Source: Aquilaria yunnanensis
Taxonomy: Eukaryota > Streptophyta > Magnoliopsida > Malvales > Thymelaeaceae
NCBI GenBank assembly: GCA_039654915.1
Contig: CM077596.1
Span: 49,226,501-49,290,500 of the forward strand
Length of the DNA stretch: 64,000 nucleotides
Direction: 5' to 3'
Positions 10,530 through 20,981 of the stretch are shown here, piece by piece; within the stretch, counting starts at the first letter, position 1, and every line of letters begins with the position of its first letter. The position numbers were made by a program, and so were the translations under genes. Under the pieces are notes generated by a model, which was not told the origin of the DNA, did no database searches, and saw nothing but the letters and a program-made list of their open reading frames with translations.

Positions 10530-10990
10530 TGGAAGACGATGATCAAAGTCACGATTACTGTACGTGCTAGCTGTCGCTTTTGAAATTTTCCTCCCCTTTT
10601 GGTAATAATGTATCCACTCCTGACGTGAACCAAAGTCACGATTACTGTACGTACTAGCTGTCGCTTTTGAAATTTTCCTCCCCTTTCAGCGATAATGTAT
10701 CCACTCCTGACATGAGCCATAGTTACGATTACTGTACGTGCTAGCTATCGCTTTTGAAATTTTCCTCCCCTTTGGCAATAATGTACCCACTCCTGACACG
10801 GACTACTGTATATAGCTGCCACTTTTGAAATTTTCCTTCCCTTCCAACAATCACGTACCTACTCCTGACGTAAGCTACAGTAGTGACTACTGTACATGCT
10901 AGCAGCTATTTTGAAAATTTTCCTCCTCTTTTAACGATAGTGTACCCATACCTGACCAGAGTCATACTCGTGACTACTGTGAATAGCTGG
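10530..10990 (+). repeat. Tandem repeat of about 90 bp between copy B and LOG
   Basis: Five to six imperfect units carry TCACGATTACTGTACGTGCTAGCTGTCGCTTTTGAAATTTTCCTCCCCTTT followed by AATAATGTATCCACTCCTGAC, with decay toward the right. A half unit also follows copy A (about 9770-9800: TCACAATTACTGTACATAC), so the repeat was part of the original gene unit. The last unit runs into the LOG promoter. It may be an array of upstream elements or just a by-product of the duplication. Confidence 0.75.
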
Positions 10991-11042
10991 CAATAATGTA
11001 TCCATTCTTGAAAATAAAATTATTGCCTTATCTCTTCATCTC

Positions 11043-11050
11043 TATAAATA
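11043..11050 (+). promoter_or_regulatory. TATA box upstream of the LOG-like gene
   Basis: TATAAATA in the context TCTCTATAAATATATCC, 33-40 bases before the ATG at 11083. It resembles the box before copy B (both ATCNCTATAAATAT-like), suggesting the genes have similar, separate promoters. The 5' leader would be very short. Confidence 0.5.
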
Positions 11051-11082
11051 TATCCTCTTTTCTCACAAGGGTAAGGATAGGA

Positions 11083-11712
11083 ATGGAGAAAACCCCAACT
11101 CGTAAATCCCGAAGTATTTGTGTATTTTCTGGGGCTTTTCCTGGAAAAGATGAAGAGTATTTAAAGGCAGCCAACCATTTGGGTAGAGTATTAGCTGAGC
11201 GAAAAATACATTTAGTTTATGGAGGAGGTAGTGTCGGATTAATGGGAGGTGTAGCATCAGCAGCATCTCTAGGAGGAAGTCAAGTTCTGGGCATTATCCC
11301 TGGACCTTTGAAATTTATTTCTGGGGGCACGATTGGAGAAGAATTAGTGGTTAAAAATTTGCAAGAGCGTGTGTTACAAATGCTTTTAAATGCTGATGCT
11401 TTTATCGCTCTACCAGGTGGTTTTGGCACATTGGGAGAAGTCTTTCAAATTGCTTCCATGGCCCAACTTAATTTGCATAAGAAACCCATTGGGCTTTTAA
11501 ATGTTAACAATTTCTTTACAGGTCTGATAGCTTTTATGGATTATGCTATGCAGAAGAATTTCATATCAAGAGTGGCACGGCGAATCATAATATCCGCAAC
11601 AACTGCTGAAGAATTGCTAGATAAAATACAAGCTTTTGTTCCTGAACCAGATCCAGCAATGATTCAGATAGACTGGACACGACAGTCTTTCCCGACCAGT
11701 TCACTCCCATAA
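11083..11712 (+). CDS. LOG-like cytokinin riboside 5'-monophosphate phosphoribohydrolase
   Basis: A 209-residue intact ORF, the usual length for plant LOG proteins (about 210-220). LOG enzymes remove ribose-5-phosphate from cytokinin nucleotides to release active free bases in the cytosol. Seen in order: SICVFSGAFPGK (family form VFCGSxxG, here Cys to Ser), VYGGGSVGLMG (nucleotide-binding loop), VLGIIP, LQERVLQM (the usual basic helix; Arg kept, the following Lys replaced by Val), LPGGFGTLGE (signature PGGxGTxxE, complete), and HKKPIGLLNV. The C-terminal PEPDPAMIQIDW resembles a plant LOG subgroup with a longer tail. I chose ATG 11083 because MEKTPTRKSRS fits family N-termini; the frame opens upstream at 10996 but that part includes the TATA box. 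There are no introns. A host gene inside a retrotransposon implies capture. Catalysis is plausible, but the changed helix and VFSG make it unproven. Confidence 0.88.
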   Translation: MEKTPTRKSRSICVFSGAFPGKDEEYLKAANHLGRVLAERKIHLVYGGGSVGLMGGVASAASLGGSQVLGIIPGPLKFISGGTIGEELVVKNLQERVLQMLLNADAFIALPGGFGTLGEVFQIASMAQLNLHKKPIGLLNVNNFFTGLIAFMDYAMQKNFISRVARRIIISATTAEELLDKIQAFVPEPDPAMIQIDWTRQSFPTSSLP

Positions 11713-12229
11713 TGGTCCTCTACTCACCCTGTTGAAGTATTGTGGAAGAAAGAAGCGATCTGATCCGTTTTTCTTGTCCTTTAGTTTTATTATCAGCATT
11801 TTCTTTCGCGTTTCAGTTTTTCTTTTCAGGGAATTTCTTTTTTTATAAGATAGTTTCGTCCATGCTGATATTAAAACCATAGGACAATGCCTTTAGGTTG
11901 GAATGGCTGAGTAAAGAGTAATTTTTGTTACTCTTGAGACGCATCCTATTAGGTCTACTAGGCATAACATTTTGGGGTAGTTAAGCTTTAACCTTATGCG
12001 GATGACATATCTCACAAGGGAATCTATATTTACTGAAGAAAATATTAGATGAACCTTGAATATTGATTCCAAACATCCGTTCCCTTTACATAATTTGTCA
12101 GTGTTATTGTCATCATCAAGATTCACTCATCTTATCGAAGTTTAAATTTTTGCACTCACCTATTATGAAAATTCACACTTTCGAAGAAAATTATTCCAAT
12201 TTCAATTGCTTTCATATAAATTTCGCTCG
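11713..12229 (+). other. 3' flank of the LOG-like gene
   Basis: About 500 bp of non-coding DNA with T-rich stretches. It ends at the first degenerate copy of the tandem repeat (GAGGTCCTAAGGAAAGCTCTTTAGCCTC). No ORF or recognisable domain is seen. Confidence 0.5.
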
Positions 12230-13290
12230 AGGTCCTAAGGAAAGCTCTTTAGCCTCAAAATCAATTTTCATCATCGGGGTTTTAAGGATGGAACCTTTGC
12301 CTCGACATCAATCAATCAATCCGGGGTTTTAAGGATGGAACCTTTGCCTCGAGATCAATTATCAATCCGAGGTTTTAAGGATGGAACCTTTGCCTCGAAA
12401 ACAATCAATTTTCATCATCGGGGTTTTAAGGATGGAACCTTTGCCTCGAAAACAATCAATTTTCATCATCGGGGTTTTAAGGATGGAACCTTTGCCTCGA
12501 AAACAATCAATTTTTATCATCGAGGTTTTAAGGATGGAACCTTTGCCTCGAAAACAATCAATTATCAATCCGAGGTTTTAAGGATGGAACCTTTGCCTCG
12601 AACTCAATCAATCGTCGAGGTTTTAAGGATGGAACCTTTGCCTCGACATCAATCAATCAATCCGGGGTTTTAAGGATGGAACCTTTACCTCGAGATCAAT
12701 TATCAATCCGAGGCTTTAAGGATTGAACCTTTACCTCGACATCAATCAATCAATCCGAGGTTTTAAGGATGGAACCTTTGCCTCGAAATCAACCAATCAA
12801 TCTGAGGTTTTAAGGATGGAACCTTTGCCTCGAAATCAATCAATCAATCTGAGGTTTTAAGGATGAAATCTTTGCCTCGAGATCAATCAATCAATTCAAG
12901 GTTTTAAGGATAGAACCTTTGCTTCGAAATCAATCAATCAATCCGAGGTTTTAAGGATGGAACCTTTGCCTCAAAATCAACCAATCAATCTGAGGTTTTA
13001 AGGATGGAACCTTTGCCTCGAAATCAATCAATCAATCTGAGGTTTTAAGGATGAAATCTTTGCCTCGAGATCAATCAATCAATTCAAGGTTTTAAGGATG
13101 GAACCTTTGCCTCGAAATCAATCAATCAATTCGAGGTTTTAAGGATGGAACCTTTGCTTCGAAATCAATCAATCAATCCGAGGTTTTAAGGATGGAACCT
13201 TTGCCTCAGAAATAATCAATTTTCCTTCAACGATAGGAGAGCTCCTATCGCCGGGGTTCTAAGGAGAGTTCCTTAACCTCAGGATTTAGG
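12230..13290 (+). repeat. Tandem repeat (about 47 bp, about 20 units) before the PPT
   Basis: Units follow the pattern GAGGTTTTAAGGATGGAACCTTTGCCTCGA plus a spacer of (ATCA)n type. Each unit can fold: outer stem CGAGG/CCTCG and inner stem AAGG/CCTT around ATGGAA. Edge units differ in the loop (AAGGAGAGTTCCTT at about 13260; AAGGAAAGCTCTTT at about 12238) but keep the stems roughly. ORFs reading through the array are by-products of a unit length that lets frames stay open. Variable tandem arrays upstream of the 3' LTR are known for Ogre/Tat elements and can seed satellites. Confidence 0.9.
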
Positions 13291-13372
13291 CGGCGAAAAG
13301 GTTTTCAATGCCTAGCTAAGCCGGACGAAATTTGATAACGACTTTGCATACATCATGTCTCATGAAGCATGC

Positions 13373-13385
13373 AAAGGGGGGCAGC
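13373..13385 (+). other. Polypurine tract of the Ogre/Tat-like element
   Basis: AAAGGGGGGCAGC directly precedes the 3' LTR start TGTTGACACC. Position and composition fit the plus-strand primer of an LTR element. Confidence 0.85.
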
Positions 13386-16300
13386 TGTTGACACCCAATT
13401 TCGTCCGACCATAAAAAATTTTAAAAGAAATTAAATAAAAGAAATTAAATAAAAAAAAATTATTATTTTTATTATTATTATTATTACTAAAAATTTTAAT
13501 TAGTTTAAAATACATTTTTTTTTTTGTGAAGATTTGATTTAAAATGATATATGTGTGTATTTGAAAGAAAAAAAAGAAAACTCAAAAAAAATGGCAAAAT
13601 TTAAAAGTTTGAGGTAAAAATGACAACATTAAGAAGTTTCGGGAAAAATTCACAAATTCTAAAAGTTCCAGGAGCATTTGGTAGTTTGTCACATAAAATT
13701 TTGGGCCTGCCGACGTTTCTGGCGCAAATTGACAGAAAACGACAAAATTGTCAAAATCAGAAGCTTCAGGAACTTATCCAGAGGCTGAGAGACGTAAAGG
13801 ACTAAAATTGTCATTTTACCAATTTAAAAGATAAGTTTGAAATTTTTTATTAATTTATCCATCAACAGTTCGGCCAAACTTCCTCTATAAATAGCCCCCC
13901 AAATTTTGTGCTGAACACAGAGAAAATGAGAAAAAAACTTAGAGCTTCGTTTTGAAAAAAAGGAAAAAATTAGCCTAGGTCCCTGGCCCTCTTCTCTTCC
14001 TCTCCAGAAAACCTAAACCTTCTCTGACTGTTTTTTTTTTTTTTCACCCCCGCGCGCGCACCTCTGCTCCGGAATTCAAAATTCATTTTCAAAAGGTACA
14101 ACCTCATTTTTTATCCTTCATCTTCTCATATTTATTCATTTTAGTCACTAACCTTTTATTTATTTTTGCAGAATTAATTACTAACTCTTTTAATTTTTAC
14201 TTGTTTATTTATTTGTTTATTGTTATTATTATTACTAACCTTTTTTTCTTTTTGTTGTTATTAATTAACTTACTTACTAATTCAACTAACCTTACTAACT
14301 TTACTAACTTTTATTTTTTTGCACAACTAACCTTACTAACTTTACTAATTTTTAATTTTTGCACAACTAACCTTACTAACTTTACTAATTTTTAATTTTT
14401 GCACAACTAACTTTACTAATTTTGCTAATTTTTATTATTGTTGTTATTATTATTGTGTTATTAAAGTGGATGGCCAAAAAGCCCCACTTTATTATTATTA
14501 ATTGTCTTTTTTGGTAGTTAAATTTAATTCACTTTTAATTGTTATTAAAAAAATAATAACAAATTATTACACAAAAATAAAAAAAAATAGAGAATTTTAT
14601 GTGAATATTTATTAAGGCTGATAAAAAAAATCATTTTTTAAAAGCCAATTATCTTTTATTTTGGAACACATGTTTTTATTATTTCTTTATTATTAACAAA
14701 AAGTTAACTTTTTATTCCTTTTGTTAAAAATTAATAAACAAACATAATTAGATAATTCTAAAAAAATATACAAAACAATTTTTAAACATAACTTTAAAAT
14801 AATGATATTAAAAATTTAAAAGTTCAAGGAAAATAATAATAAAATTATGATTAAAATTAATAATTAATTAATTAATTAAAAAAAATTTAATAAAAATTAA
14901 ACTCCATGTCCAAATGATCCGCCAGGATCCAATGGTTTGGAGAATAAAAAATATTTTTAAAAATATAAAATATAAAATTAATTTTAATAGTTACTTTAAT
15001 TCAGTAAAAATAATAAAAAATTAAAAGAAATACATGAAAATTAAGACTTTGTATTTTACTTATTTCTTTTAAACTAAAATATAACTTTTTAATTCCTTTA
15101 TTGAATAAATAAAAATCTAAGCCAAATGATTTCAAAAATTCAAAATAAAATAAATAAAAAAGAATTAAATTTCTCTTAAATATTTTAGACTTATTAATTA
15201 GATGCATTTTTAGACTTATAAATTAAAAAAAAAATAAAAAAAAATCTTTTATCAAACAAAAAGAACATAAAAATAAATTATATAAATATCAAAACTTTTC
15301 TTTTTGTTAAAATATACATATAAATTTTTAGTTTCTTTATTAAATAATCACTTTTGGTTAATTTTTTATCAAAAATAAAACAAATCAAATATTAAGACTT
15401 TACTTTTATTTTAAAATAAATATATAAATCTTTAGTTTTCTTCATTAAATAAATAAAACCTTGATTAAGTAATTCCTTTTTGGTTTATCTTCTATCAAAT
15501 AAAAAGAATAAACATAACATAAAAATATAAATATAAATATTTCCGTTATAAAACCTTGATTAATTTATTTTTTTGGAATGAACATAAAATAAATATCAGG
15601 ATTTTTTTTAACTTTTTAATTTCTTTAAAGTAACTTTTTATTAAATAAAAATAAAAAATTACTTTTTAATTCTTTTATAAATTAAGTAATTATTTAAATA
15701 ATAAATATCCTTCATTAAACAAGAAAAATCAAAAAAAAAAGGAAAGATAAGAAAAAGAAAAGAAAGAAAAGAAGAAAAATATAAAAAAAAATAAACAAAA
15801 TAAATTTTTAGATCATTAACAAAAAACCTAAAATTTCATAAACAAAAGAATTACAAAAATAATCATTAAACTAATAATTAATTCTATAATAAATAAGAAT
15901 TAAATAATTAATTAACATTAAATAGTTTCCATGTCCGGATGATCCGGCAGAATCTACGGTTTGAAAAATATCAAATTTTTTTAATTAAATAAATTAAATA
16001 AATACAAAAGATAAAAATTCATATTTTACGATATGGATTAAATTATTTAAAATATCATCAACATTCCGTGTCCGGGTGACTCGGCAGAGTCCATGGTTCG
16101 GAATCAAAATCTTCCGTGTCCAAATGACTCGGCAGAGTCCATGGTTCGGAAGTATAAAATTTCATACAAATTAATTAATTTAAAAAAATCCACATTTCGA
16201 CTAATCCAGTTAAAATTTCTAATTTTGAAAATTAACTGAAAATTATTTAAAAGCAAAGCAAAACAAAATTAAAATCAACTAAGGTGCCAATTTTTGGGCG

Positions 16301-16428
16301 TTTTAACAAAGTTGTTTTAACGTAACCGTACTCCCGATCCTCGAACTCTCGCAGACCATATTTTAGGTATCCAATCGACCTAAGAAAAACAGATTGGTGG
16401 CGACTCCCGAAAACCCGACGTTGCCACA
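13386..16428 (+). repeat. 3' LTR of the Ogre/Tat-like element
   Basis: 3043 bp, nearly identical to 1150-4177. Differences seen by eye: a 13-bp duplication (AAAGAAATTAAAT) near 13440, two extra T in a T-run near 13520, and about seven substitutions (three cluster at about 13639-13660). It is followed by the target duplication ATAAG at 16429-16433. Confidence 0.95.
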
Positions 16429-16433
16429 ATAAG

Positions 16434-19228
16434 GAAAGCCTTTGGGTTAAATTTTGAAGCACTGATATATGGCAGGTAAGTCTAATTGGTGAGTCATCTG
16501 TGATGTGGAAGCATATCCTTGACCATGAGCTGTGTTTGCTGATCGTGTGCATGATTAGAACCAGGAGTGTGTGAAAAATAAGAAGTATCTTGTGAAATTA
16601 GCATATCTTCATGTACTGGAAATTGGTCTAGAATTCAGTACCTAAGTTTCTTTAGACTTGTAGGTTTACTATGTTGAATAATTTACTTGCCTTTGATAGA
16701 TTGAACAAGTATATTGAATTGCATTCCATGCTCTAGTTCGCTATGTTTGGTAAAGGAAGAGTCTAGTGATCATTTGTTTTTTGAGAGTGATTATTCTCTA
16801 TTGATTTAGAGGTATATTATGTGCAGCACAAGTGCTAGGCTTTTATTTTCCGTTTATTTAGATTGGGGTTACCGTTTCTTTATAGGCCCTGATCCTTATG
16901 AAGTAAGTACAACTGGGCTTTTTTATGCGATGAATTATGCACCAACCATGGTGTTTCTAAAAATATAAAGGTAGTTTTCTTTTATTTGGTCAGCAGAAGG
17001 AAAAAACACTTTTGGTCTTAAAACTTTAAATTTCTTCACTTTTCTATGAGTTCTAAAAGTTTGCAACAGTATGAATAGTTAGTCCTAAAACTTTTATTTT
17101 TTTATAGGAGTCTTTGAACTTTGCCATTGTATATACAGTTAGTTCCGCACTGTTCCTTTTTTTTTTTTTTACATTAACACTTAGGGCTAATCTAAACTGT
17201 AAATACCTTCTAGCAAACTCACAATAAGCAATAATTTCTGGATTGTCATAGATAACTTAAATTATTATTTTTCTTCTATGGAAATCATATTCCTATCAGT
17301 AACTTTTTTAATAAACATAGATTTTATCTTATTTGTAATCAGAAGGACCTTTCCAATGTATAGAGTTAGGAGGTACAATGCATTTAAAGGGAATGAGAAA
17401 ATTCCTACTTTTTTAAGACCTAAAAGAAACCCTAATCAGCATTTAATAACATTTTTATGGGCAAGCGATAAAAGCTGAAATTGAACTCGGTACCTCCACC
17501 CATATCCTTTAGCTACTTTGCTGAGTGACCAAGACAATTAAGACTAATTGCTAACATCTTAGTGAAAATTTTAAGATGAATTTAGAAAAATTGAAAATTT
17601 TAAGACTCAAATAAAAAAGTAAGATAAATTTTAGGATTAATAGTGTTCATTCCCTTGCAAAGAAAAGGAAAATGAGTCTTAGGAGCCCATGTATGTGATA
17701 GGAGACAACAAATCAGTCATAAGAACCAACGACCCGACTCATGCATTTCTTGTCCTGCAATAATGCTCAACCTAAGACATAAAATGAGGATCTCAAGATA
17801 TTTAGACTATCTCACCAGCCTAGCCATTCGGTCCTACCCCACATAAAACATTAGAGGCCAAAATTGTCTGTGATTTTCTTCCCCTACAGTCCAGAGATGG
17901 GGAGGTAAGTAGTGTCCTAAAATATAAATGATGCAACTAGTACAACTTTCTTAAGGATGGCAACACTGAGTTTCATAGTTCTTGCACTTTGAAGTATTGA
18001 CAACAATAGGAAATGCAGAGGAGTCTCAAACTTGAACCCTAAAGTTAGCGGACGCATGACCCAAAGACTTGAACTATTTTGTCAATTTTCATGCTCTTAA
18101 TTTGATTTTCGTGATAGCCAAATCGTTAACACAATTCACAGCTTTTGTTTTATAGAACAAAGAAGAAACTTCAAAACAGGAAACTTTTTTTAATCTTAAT
18201 CCATATTTCTCAATGAAGAATAAGATACATAGATACATTGGTTATAAATGGTTTCCTTTTATTTCTTCTTTCTTTTTTTCTTTTTTCCTTTCATGTTCCA
18301 ACACAAAGTTTGCAAGCAAGAACCAAAGAAGCTAGTTTTGTTAGCAACTAACCAGATACAAAAGAATCTCAAGTTGGTTCAGGTTGAGGTCTGAAAATCA
18401 ATAGGCTTGCTGGTGCATCAGTCTGCATGTTTTTACTTTCTTTATCCAGAAGTACAGCTTTCCTGTTGAATCTAGAAGGTTGCAGTAGCTTGAAATCATA
18501 CATAGAAGCAATGTTTGCATCACTCTTCTCAAACAAAGCTGGAATTCATGCTTCATACTTTCCTGAAACCAGTAATCTAGAATGCATTTGAATGTTACAG
18601 TTAGGCGATAGCAGACTTCACACTTAAGACACTTGCATTTACCACCCTGCATATATTGGATGTTAGTTTATTTAGTTTTCTTAATGCATGCAATTTCTCT
18701 AGAAATTTGCTAAAAAAAACATAAAACTGGTCAAGTAGGAAAATAATCAATCCAGAAATGGCAACTTGTCTCATATGTTTGCAATTTCACAGCATGAGAA
18801 TGTTGTATGATGATTTTAGTACAGGTAAGATTTCAGATCACCTAATCTTTTCAGCACTTTGATTGCATATCCTATGTTCCAGAAAAAGAGAACTGTTAAC
18901 AAAAGTTCAGCCACCTAAAGATACAGAACTGAAAGCCTTTGGAACCATGGAAGCTAACAAGAAACAAATGAAGTTCAAATGTTGTTACTACTACCCTGAT
19001 TAACAAAATGCTAGTTTAACTATTGCTACTGACCGAAGCTGGTTTTGTTTCTCGAAAGAAATGTCATGTGCCAATATTCAACTAGTTTAATTTCTTCCTT
19101 TATTAAAAATTTGGTAAGTTGCTTTACATTGATGTTACCACAGGAATAAAATGTACACTCCCCTGAACTGCAAAATTACTAACATCGCTTTGAAAACTTG
19201 GAAAATGCAACTTTGCATCAATCCTTTT
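16434..19228. other. Spacer between the two retrotransposons
   Basis: AT-rich DNA with no supportable gene. A minus-strand ORF of 84 residues at 18398-18652 contains KCKCLKCEVC but has no family I recognise and no conserved neighbours. A dispersed repeat at about 17005-17660 is listed separately. Confidence 0.5.
17005..17660 (+). repeat. Dispersed repeat, copy 1 (second copy near 63.3 kb)
   Basis: Shares many blocks in the same order with 63255-63725, including TAATTTAAACTGTAAAT-like, CAGCAATGATTTCTGGATTGT-like and TTAAATTATTATTTTTCTTCT, and the same start (TTGGTCTTAAAACTT / TTGTTCTTAAAACTT). Both are AT-rich and non-coding. This copy is longer because of an insertion around 17340-17560. Class unknown. 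Confidence 0.6.
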
Positions 19229-19471
19229 TGTTGGAAAGCATGAAATTGGAAGATTTTTTATTTGGTAGTTATGTAAATATAGGATTGTGTAAATAATCCC
19301 TGATTTACAGGGATTACTATAGCTGGTAGAATTCCTTAATTATAGGGATTGAATCTCTAAATTATAGGGATTGATTTACAGGGATTTTTTCCTTGTAAAT
19401 CCCTAAGCAACTTGTATAAATTCGCTTACAGTATTGGAATAGAACAGAACAGATTTTACCAAAAGCTGACA
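19229..19471 (+). repeat. 5' LTR of the copia element
   Basis: About 243 bp from TGTTGGAAAGC to GCTGACA just before the PBS. It is rich in repeated ACAGGGATT / TATAGGGATT words. It contains a hairpin GATTTACA...TGTAAATC with a T-run in the loop at about 19372-19400. The exact right end is set by the PBS, since the 3' LTR is truncated. Confidence 0.85.
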
Positions 19472-19483
19472 TGGTATCAGAGC
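19472..19483 (+). other. Primer-binding site, initiator tRNA-Met type
   Basis: TGGTATCAGAGC directly after the 5' LTR is the standard plant copia PBS, complementary to the 3' end of initiator tRNA-Met. Confidence 0.92.
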
Positions 19484-19655
19484 TTTAGGTTTGCCTTGAG
19501 ATCGTCTTTTCCTCTGGCCTTCATTGCCGAATCATTGCTCTGTTTTTTTTTTCCTGGCCTTCATTGCCAAATCTTTTTTCCTTCTGGCCTCTAGTGCTGA
19601 TCTATAACCAGTACTAGTTCCTCATTCTTTATTTTCCTTACCCACTATCCTGACA

Positions 19656-20981
19656 ATGTCTGGCGAGACTGTGACAAGTGCTCCTGCCCAAGTCGATTCC
19701 CATCTGCCCACAGGCGACCTGCAGACTATTCAGGCCGCCTACAGACTCAATGGCCAGAACTATTTGAAGTGGTCACAACTGGTGCGTACCTATTTGAAGG
19801 GAAAAGGAAAAATCAGCCATATTCTTGGATCAGGGCCTGAGTTGGACGACCCAAGTTTTGATGCTTGGGATGAAGAGGACTCCATGATTATGTCATGGTT
19901 GTGGAGTTCAATGACACCAGAAATCAGTGACACTTGCACGTTCCTCCCTTCTGCAAAGGGCATCTGGGATGCTGTCCAACAAACATATTCCAGAGCCCAT
20001 GATGCTGCCTGTGTCTATGAGGTCAAAGTAAAGACACTAGCAGCCAAACAAGGGAGCAGGAGTGTTACTGAGTATGCAAATCTGTTGCAGAACCTATGGC
20101 ATGAACTTGATCATTATCGAGTTCTTGAGCCTAAGTGCTCAGATGATGCTGTGATCTTAAAGAATTTCATTGAAAGAGATAAGGTTTATGATTTTTTGGT
20201 CGGACTGAATACTGAGTTTGATCAAGTCCGAATACAAATCCTCGGCAAAGAAGAGGTGCCTCCATTGAACAAAGTTATAGCTCTTGTCAGAGCTGAGGAA
20301 AGCCGCCGTGGGATCATGCTTGAGCCTAAAGATCTCGAAGGATCTGCTATGGTGGCAAGGGAAGGAAATTATAGTGCCCCAAAAGGTAGAGACTCTAAAG
20401 ACAACCTCTGGTGCACCTATTGCAGGAAGCCTAGACACACAAAAGATCGCTGCTGGAAACTCCATGGGAAGCCTTCTACATCCAGCAAGGAATGGGGCAA
20501 TCGAGGAGATCCAAGAGCAGTTCAACAGGCCCACAATGTCTCCACAATTTCACAGCAAAATCAGGGGCCATTTAATGAAGAAGAAATTGAAAGGCTGAGA
20601 GGTTTGTTGGGAACCTTGAAACCAGAAAGTGGCTCTGCCTCTGTTGCTCTCTCAGGTGAATCTCTACCCCTAGGATTACATGCCTCGGCTAGTGTTTTTC
20701 CATGGATTCTTGACTCTAGAGCCACTGATCACATGACACCCTCTTCACTACACTTCATTACATATACACCCTATTCTAGCAACAGGAAAATTTCTGTTGC
20801 TGATGGTTCTCTCATCACAGTAGCAGGAATTGGAAATATACAGATTACTCCATCACTGTTGCTTAAAAATGTCCTTCATGTTCCCAAGTTATCTACTAGC
20901 CTTATTTCTATAAACAAACTTACCCAAGACATGAACTGTCATGTTGTGTTCTTCCCTTCTTACTGTGTATTTCAGGACTAG
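19656..20981 (+). pseudogene. copia Gag and protease part (nonsense-terminated)
   Basis: 441 codons from ATG 19656. Residues about 25-200 are a copia-type gag (NGQNYLKWSQLVRTYL near the start, EYANLLQNLWHELDHY in the middle). A CCHC zinc knuckle, CTYCRKPRHTKDRC, lies near residue 253. The aspartic protease site near residue 351 reads WILDSRATDHM, where the family has D-S-G-A-T: Gly has become Arg (AGA), which should abolish activity. The frame stops at TAG 20979-20981 inside the polyprotein and continues in the same frame after it (ALGKKIGLAKERKGLYYLEE), so this is one nonsense mutation in gag-pol, not a natural end. Confidence 0.9.

Larger units (their letters stand above)
1150..16428 (+). 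mobile_element. Non-autonomous Ogre/Tat-like LTR retrotransposon with cargo genes
   Basis: A complete 15.3 kb LTR element. Both LTRs begin TGTTGACACC and end GTTGCCACA, and the 5-bp direct repeat ATAAG flanks it (1145-1149 and 16429-16433). A PBS follows the left LTR by 3 nt and a purine tract abuts the right LTR. The LTRs differ by only about seven substitutions by eye, plus a 13-bp duplication and two extra T, so insertion was recent. Between the LTRs lie a shortened gag (5182-6078), two copies of a cysteine-rich basic protein (9171-9719, 9947-10495), a LOG-like gene (11083-11712) and a tandem repeat (about 12230-13290). No protease, RT, RNase H or integrase is present in any frame, so mobility must depend on an autonomous relative. 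The Ogre/Tat assignment comes from the PBS, the gag zinc-binding motif and the very long LTRs. Structure is certain; lineage is likely. Confidence 0.93.

Noticed and set aside
12335..12673. Repetitive ORFs in both strands across the tandem array
   Set aside because: They follow from open frames in the repeated unit and change phase with unit length; not a gene.
12230..13290. CRISPR-like array
   Set aside because: Spacers are simple ATCA-type sequence, not unique, and the setting is a plant retrotransposon.
18398..18652. Minus-strand 84-codon cysteine-containing ORF
   Set aside because: The cysteines do not form a recognised motif and the flanks give no exon evidence.
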